Shown here: one piece after another, positions 61,763 to 64,000 of the stretch
Position numbering within the stretch: the stretch's first letter is position 1
Layout of the letters: every line of letters begins with the position of its first letter
NCBI GenBank assembly: GCA_036563505.1
Contig: DATCMH010000015.1
Location: forward strand, 1-64,000
From: DATCMH01 sp036563505
GTDB taxonomy: Bacteria > Pseudomonadota > Alphaproteobacteria > Rhizobiales > Beijerinckiaceae
Direction: 5' to 3'
Length of the DNA stretch: 64,000 nucleotides
Program-made: the position numbers and the translations under genes
Notes under the pieces: model-generated
Database searches by the model: none
The model's input: the letters and a program-made list of their open reading frames with translations, nothing else
Told to the model about the DNA's origin: nothing

Positions 61763-63883
61763 ATGAGCGACGCGGCGACGGCAAAGGCGCCGGGTTTCAC
61801 CCTCCCGAGCATGGGCGAGCTTGGCGGCTTGGCGCGCCGGCCCGACCTGCTGCTCGCGCTCGGCGTGATGAGCATCCTCGTGGTGCTCGTCGTTCCCTTG
61901 CCCCCGCTCCTCCTCGACCTGCTGCTCGCCGTCTCGATCATCGTCTCGGTGCTGATCCTGATGACGTCGCTCTTCATCGAGGAGCCGATCGAGTTCTCGT
62001 CCTTCCCGACGGTGTTGCTCATCGCGACGATGCTGCGGCTCGCGCTCAACCTCGCCTCGACGCGCCTCATCCTGGCGCACGGGCACGAAGGCACGGCGGC
62101 GGCCGGCCACGTCATCGAGGCCTTCGGCAAGTTCGTGATGGGCGGCAACTTCGTGATCGGGGTGATCGTCTTCGCGATCCTGATCATCGTGAACTTCGTC
62201 GTCATCACGAAGGGCTCGGGCCGCATCGCCGAGGTCGCCGCCCGTTTCACCCTCGACGCCCTGCCCGGCAAGCAGATGGCGATCGACGCCGATCTCTCGG
62301 CGGGCCTCATCGACGAGAAGGCGGCGCGCGAGCGCCGCAAGGCGCTCGAGGACGAGGCGAGCTTCTACGGCGCCATGGACGGCGCCTCGAAATTCGTGCG
62401 CGGCGACGCAGTGGCGGCGCTCCTCATCACCTTCATCAACGTGGTCGGCGGCATCATCATCGGCGTCGCGCAGCAGTCGATGAGTTTCTCCGCCGCCGCC
62501 AAGACCTACACCCTGCTCACCGTCGGCGACGGCCTCGTCTCCCAGGTGCCGGCCCTCATCGTCTCGACGGCGGCGGGTCTCCTCGTCTCGAAGGCGGGCG
62601 TGCGCGGGGCCGCCGACAAGGCGCTGGGCAAGCAGCTCTCGAACTACCCGAAGGCGCTCGGAATGTCGGCGGGCGTGATGGGCGTGATCGGCCTCCTCCC
62701 CGGCATTCCCATGCTGCCCTTCCTGACGCTGGCCGGCGGGGCGGGCTACCTCGCCTGGAAGCTCGATCGGGTGGTGAAGAGCCGTCCCCCGGAAACCGCC
62801 GCGGACGGCACGCCCGTCGACCCCGCCGCGGCGGCGGGCTCTCGGGACGAGCCGATCACCGACGTCCTCAAGTTGGACGACCTGAAGGTGGAGATCGGCT
62901 ACGCGCTCCTGCCCCTCGTCAACGGCGAGGGCGGCGCCGACCGGCTGACCGAACAGATCAAGGCCCTGCGCCGCCAGCTCGCCGCGGAGATGGGCTTCGT
63001 CATGCCCTCCGTCCGGCTCCTCGACAACGTGCAGCTCGAGGCGAATGCCTACGTCATCCGCGTGAAGGAGATCGAGGCGGGCACGGGCACGATCTTCCCC
63101 AACCTCTTCATGGCCATGGATCCCATGGGCGGCCAAGTGCAGCTGCCCGGTCACCACATGCTGGAGCCCACCTTCGGCCTGCCCGCGACCTGGATCGACG
63201 CGGGGCTGCGCGACGAGGCGCAGATGCGCGGCTACACGGTCGTCGATGCCGCGACCGTGCTCTCGACGCACCTGACGGAGTCGATTAAGGCCCACATGGC
63301 CGAGCTTCTCTCCCATGTCGAAGTGCAGAAGCTCCTGAAAGAGCTTCCGAAGGAGCACACCGATCTCCTCAAGGAGATCGTACCGAGCCAGATCTCGACC
63401 ACGGGCATCCAGCGCGTGCTGCAGACCCTCCTGATGGAGCGCGTGTCGATTCGCGACCTCGGCGCGGTGGTCGAGGCGATCTCGGAGGTGGCGGGCAGCG
63501 TGAAGAGCCCGCGGGACATGGTCGAGCACGTGCGCGCGCGGCTCGCCCGCCAGATCTGCGCCCAGCACACGGCGCCGGGCGGGCACCTGCCGATCATTAC
63601 GCTCTCGCCGGCCTGGGAGCAGTCCTTCCTCGAAGCCATCGTCGGCCAGGGCGAGGAGCGGCACCTCGCCATGCAGCCGTCACGGTTGACGGAGTTCGTC
63701 CACGCGGTGCGCGACCGCTTCGAGGATGCGGCGCGCCAGGGCGAGATGCCGGTGCTCGTGACCTCGGTTCAGGCCCGGCCCTTCGTGCGCTCCATCATCG
63801 AGCGCTTCCGGCGCGAGACGCCGGTGCTCAGCCAAGGCGAAATCCACCCGCGCGTGCGGCTGAAGACGGTCGGGAGCGTCTGA
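61763..63883 (+). CDS. flhA: Flagellar export gate protein FlhA
   Basis: 706-aa component of the type III flagellar export gate. The N-terminal membrane half has about eight helices (from LLLALGVMSILVVLVVP). The FHIPEP-type conserved loop region lies around FPTVLLIATMLRLALNLAS and GSGRIAEVAARFTLDALPGKQ. The cytoplasmic domain has LPIITLSPAWEQ near its end. The length is usual for the family. Confidence 0.97.
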   Translation: MSDAATAKAPGFTLPSMGELGGLARRPDLLLALGVMSILVVLVVPLPPLLLDLLLAVSIIVSVLILMTSLFIEEPIEFSSFPTVLLIATMLRLALNLASTRLILAHGHEGTAAAGHVIEAFGKFVMGGNFVIGVIVFAILIIVNFVVITKGSGRIAEVAARFTLDALPGKQMAIDADLSAGLIDEKAARERRKALEDEASFYGAMDGASKFVRGDAVAALLITFINVVGGIIIGVAQQSMSFSAAAKTYTLLTVGDGLVSQVPALIVSTAAGLLVSKAGVRGAADKALGKQLSNYPKALGMSAGVMGVIGLLPGIPMLPFLTLAGGAGYLAWKLDRVVKSRPPETAADGTPVDPAAAAGSRDEPITDVLKLDDLKVEIGYALLPLVNGEGGADRLTEQIKALRRQLAAEMGFVMPSVRLLDNVQLEANAYVIRVKEIEAGTGTIFPNLFMAMDPMGGQVQLPGHHMLEPTFGLPATWIDAGLRDEAQMRGYTVVDAATVLSTHLTESIKAHMAELLSHVEVQKLLKELPKEHTDLLKEIVPSQISTTGIQRVLQTLLMERVSIRDLGAVVEAISEVAGSVKSPRDMVEHVRARLARQICAQHTAPGGHLPIITLSPAWEQSFLEAIVGQGEERHLAMQPSRLTEFVHAVRDRFEDAARQGEMPVLVTSVQARPFVRSIIERFRRETPVLSQGEIHPRVRLKTVGSV

Positions 63884-63887
63884 GCGG

Positions 63888-64000
63888 TTACATCCCGGGC
63901 GGGATCGTCGGCGGGACGACGGCCGTGCGGGTGCGCAGGACCTCGGCGAGGCGCGAGCGCTCGAACAGCACCACGACGACGAGGGAGAAGGCGAGCGGGA
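63888..64000 (-). CDS. C-terminus of an unidentified membrane protein (partial)
   Basis: Stop TAA at 63888-63890 on the minus strand; 36 codons are visible before the window ends. The fragment PLAFSLVVVVLFERSRLAEV has a hydrophobic stretch followed by a charged segment and a PPTIPPGM tail, consistent with the last membrane helix of a transporter-like protein. It is convergent with flhA (5-bp gap). Too short to identify. Confidence 0.5.
   Translation of the reverse strand, partial: PLAFSLVVVVLFERSRLAEVLRTRTAVVPPTIPPGM

Noticed and set aside
61391..63664. 757-codon minus-strand frame opposite flhA
   Set aside because: High-GC antisense shadow of a strongly conserved gene; it runs into the repeat region and resembles nothing.

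Overview
The window is a 64-kb chromosomal segment of a high-GC alphaproteobacterium, most likely a member of the Hyphomicrobiales (a Methylobacterium/Microvirga/Bosea-like lineage). The evidence is the gene order fabD-fabG-acpP-fabF-mltG-yicC-gmk, rpoZ followed by a single long RelA/SpoT gene, a PmtA-type phospholipid methyltransferase, the CtrA inhibitor SciP and the sigma-54 activator FlbD beside flagellar genes, and dispersed palindromic repeats typical of the order. The genus cannot be fixed from the sequence alone. No insertion sequence, prophage, CRISPR array or rRNA was seen. One tRNA-Met is present.

Layout. 0-10 kb: core genes for fatty-acid synthesis, cell-wall and nucleotide functions (minus strand), then rpoZ, rsh and tRNA-Met (plus strand). 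10-17.4 kb: a tightly overlapping minus-strand operon for a molybdenum hydroxylase (2Fe-2S and Mo subunits), a small cytochrome c, a flavocytochrome c sulfide dehydrogenase flavoprotein and SoxX-Y-Z-A; soxB and soxCD are not in the window. 17.6-21.6 kb: an amino-acid-type ABC importer with an argininosuccinate-lyase paralog. 21.8-27.3 kb: an AlkX/YcaQ-type DNA glycosylase, an enolase-superfamily enzyme with a polysaccharide deacetylase, an NAD-dependent epimerase and a stand-alone LigD polymerase domain. 27.3-29 kb: an OhrR/MarR regulator divergent from three small genes, two of them encoding exported proteins, across a perfect 18-bp palindrome. 29.3-33.3 kb: a D-2-hydroxyacid dehydrogenase and a second complete polar-amino-acid-type ABC importer. 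33.6-39.8 kb: accessory small exported or membrane genes, one clearly frameshifted, and an M48 peptidase. 39.9-48.7 kb: a SAF-domain oxidoreductase, an RTX gene broken by two single-base deletions, a sensor kinase pair, a glycosyltransferase, an orphan ModA-like binding protein, PmtA and MnmA. 49-64 kb: a flagellar cluster (fliK-flgD-sciP, then fliF-fliG-fliH-fliN-flbD, a sensor kinase, flhA) interrupted by a large RTX/DUF5648 gene on the opposite strand.

Regulation visible in the sequence. The flagellar cluster carries what looks like a coherent CtrA/FlbD circuit. Near-identical CtrA-type boxes lie about 65-70 bp upstream of fliF and flhA, each followed by a GGCA-N5-TGCC dyad that may be a FlbD operator. 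A sigma-54-type promoter lies upstream of fliK, with a CTCGGCAG/CTGCCGAG inverted repeat about 75-115 bp further upstream that could be its enhancer. flbD (sigma-54 activator) and sciP (CtrA inhibitor) are encoded in the same cluster. These sites are read by eye and are inferences.

Three single-base deletions within 4.6 kb (near 37132, 41619 and 41674-41679) break two otherwise sensible genes. They are either real decay or phase variation, or indel errors in the assembly; read-level checking would decide.
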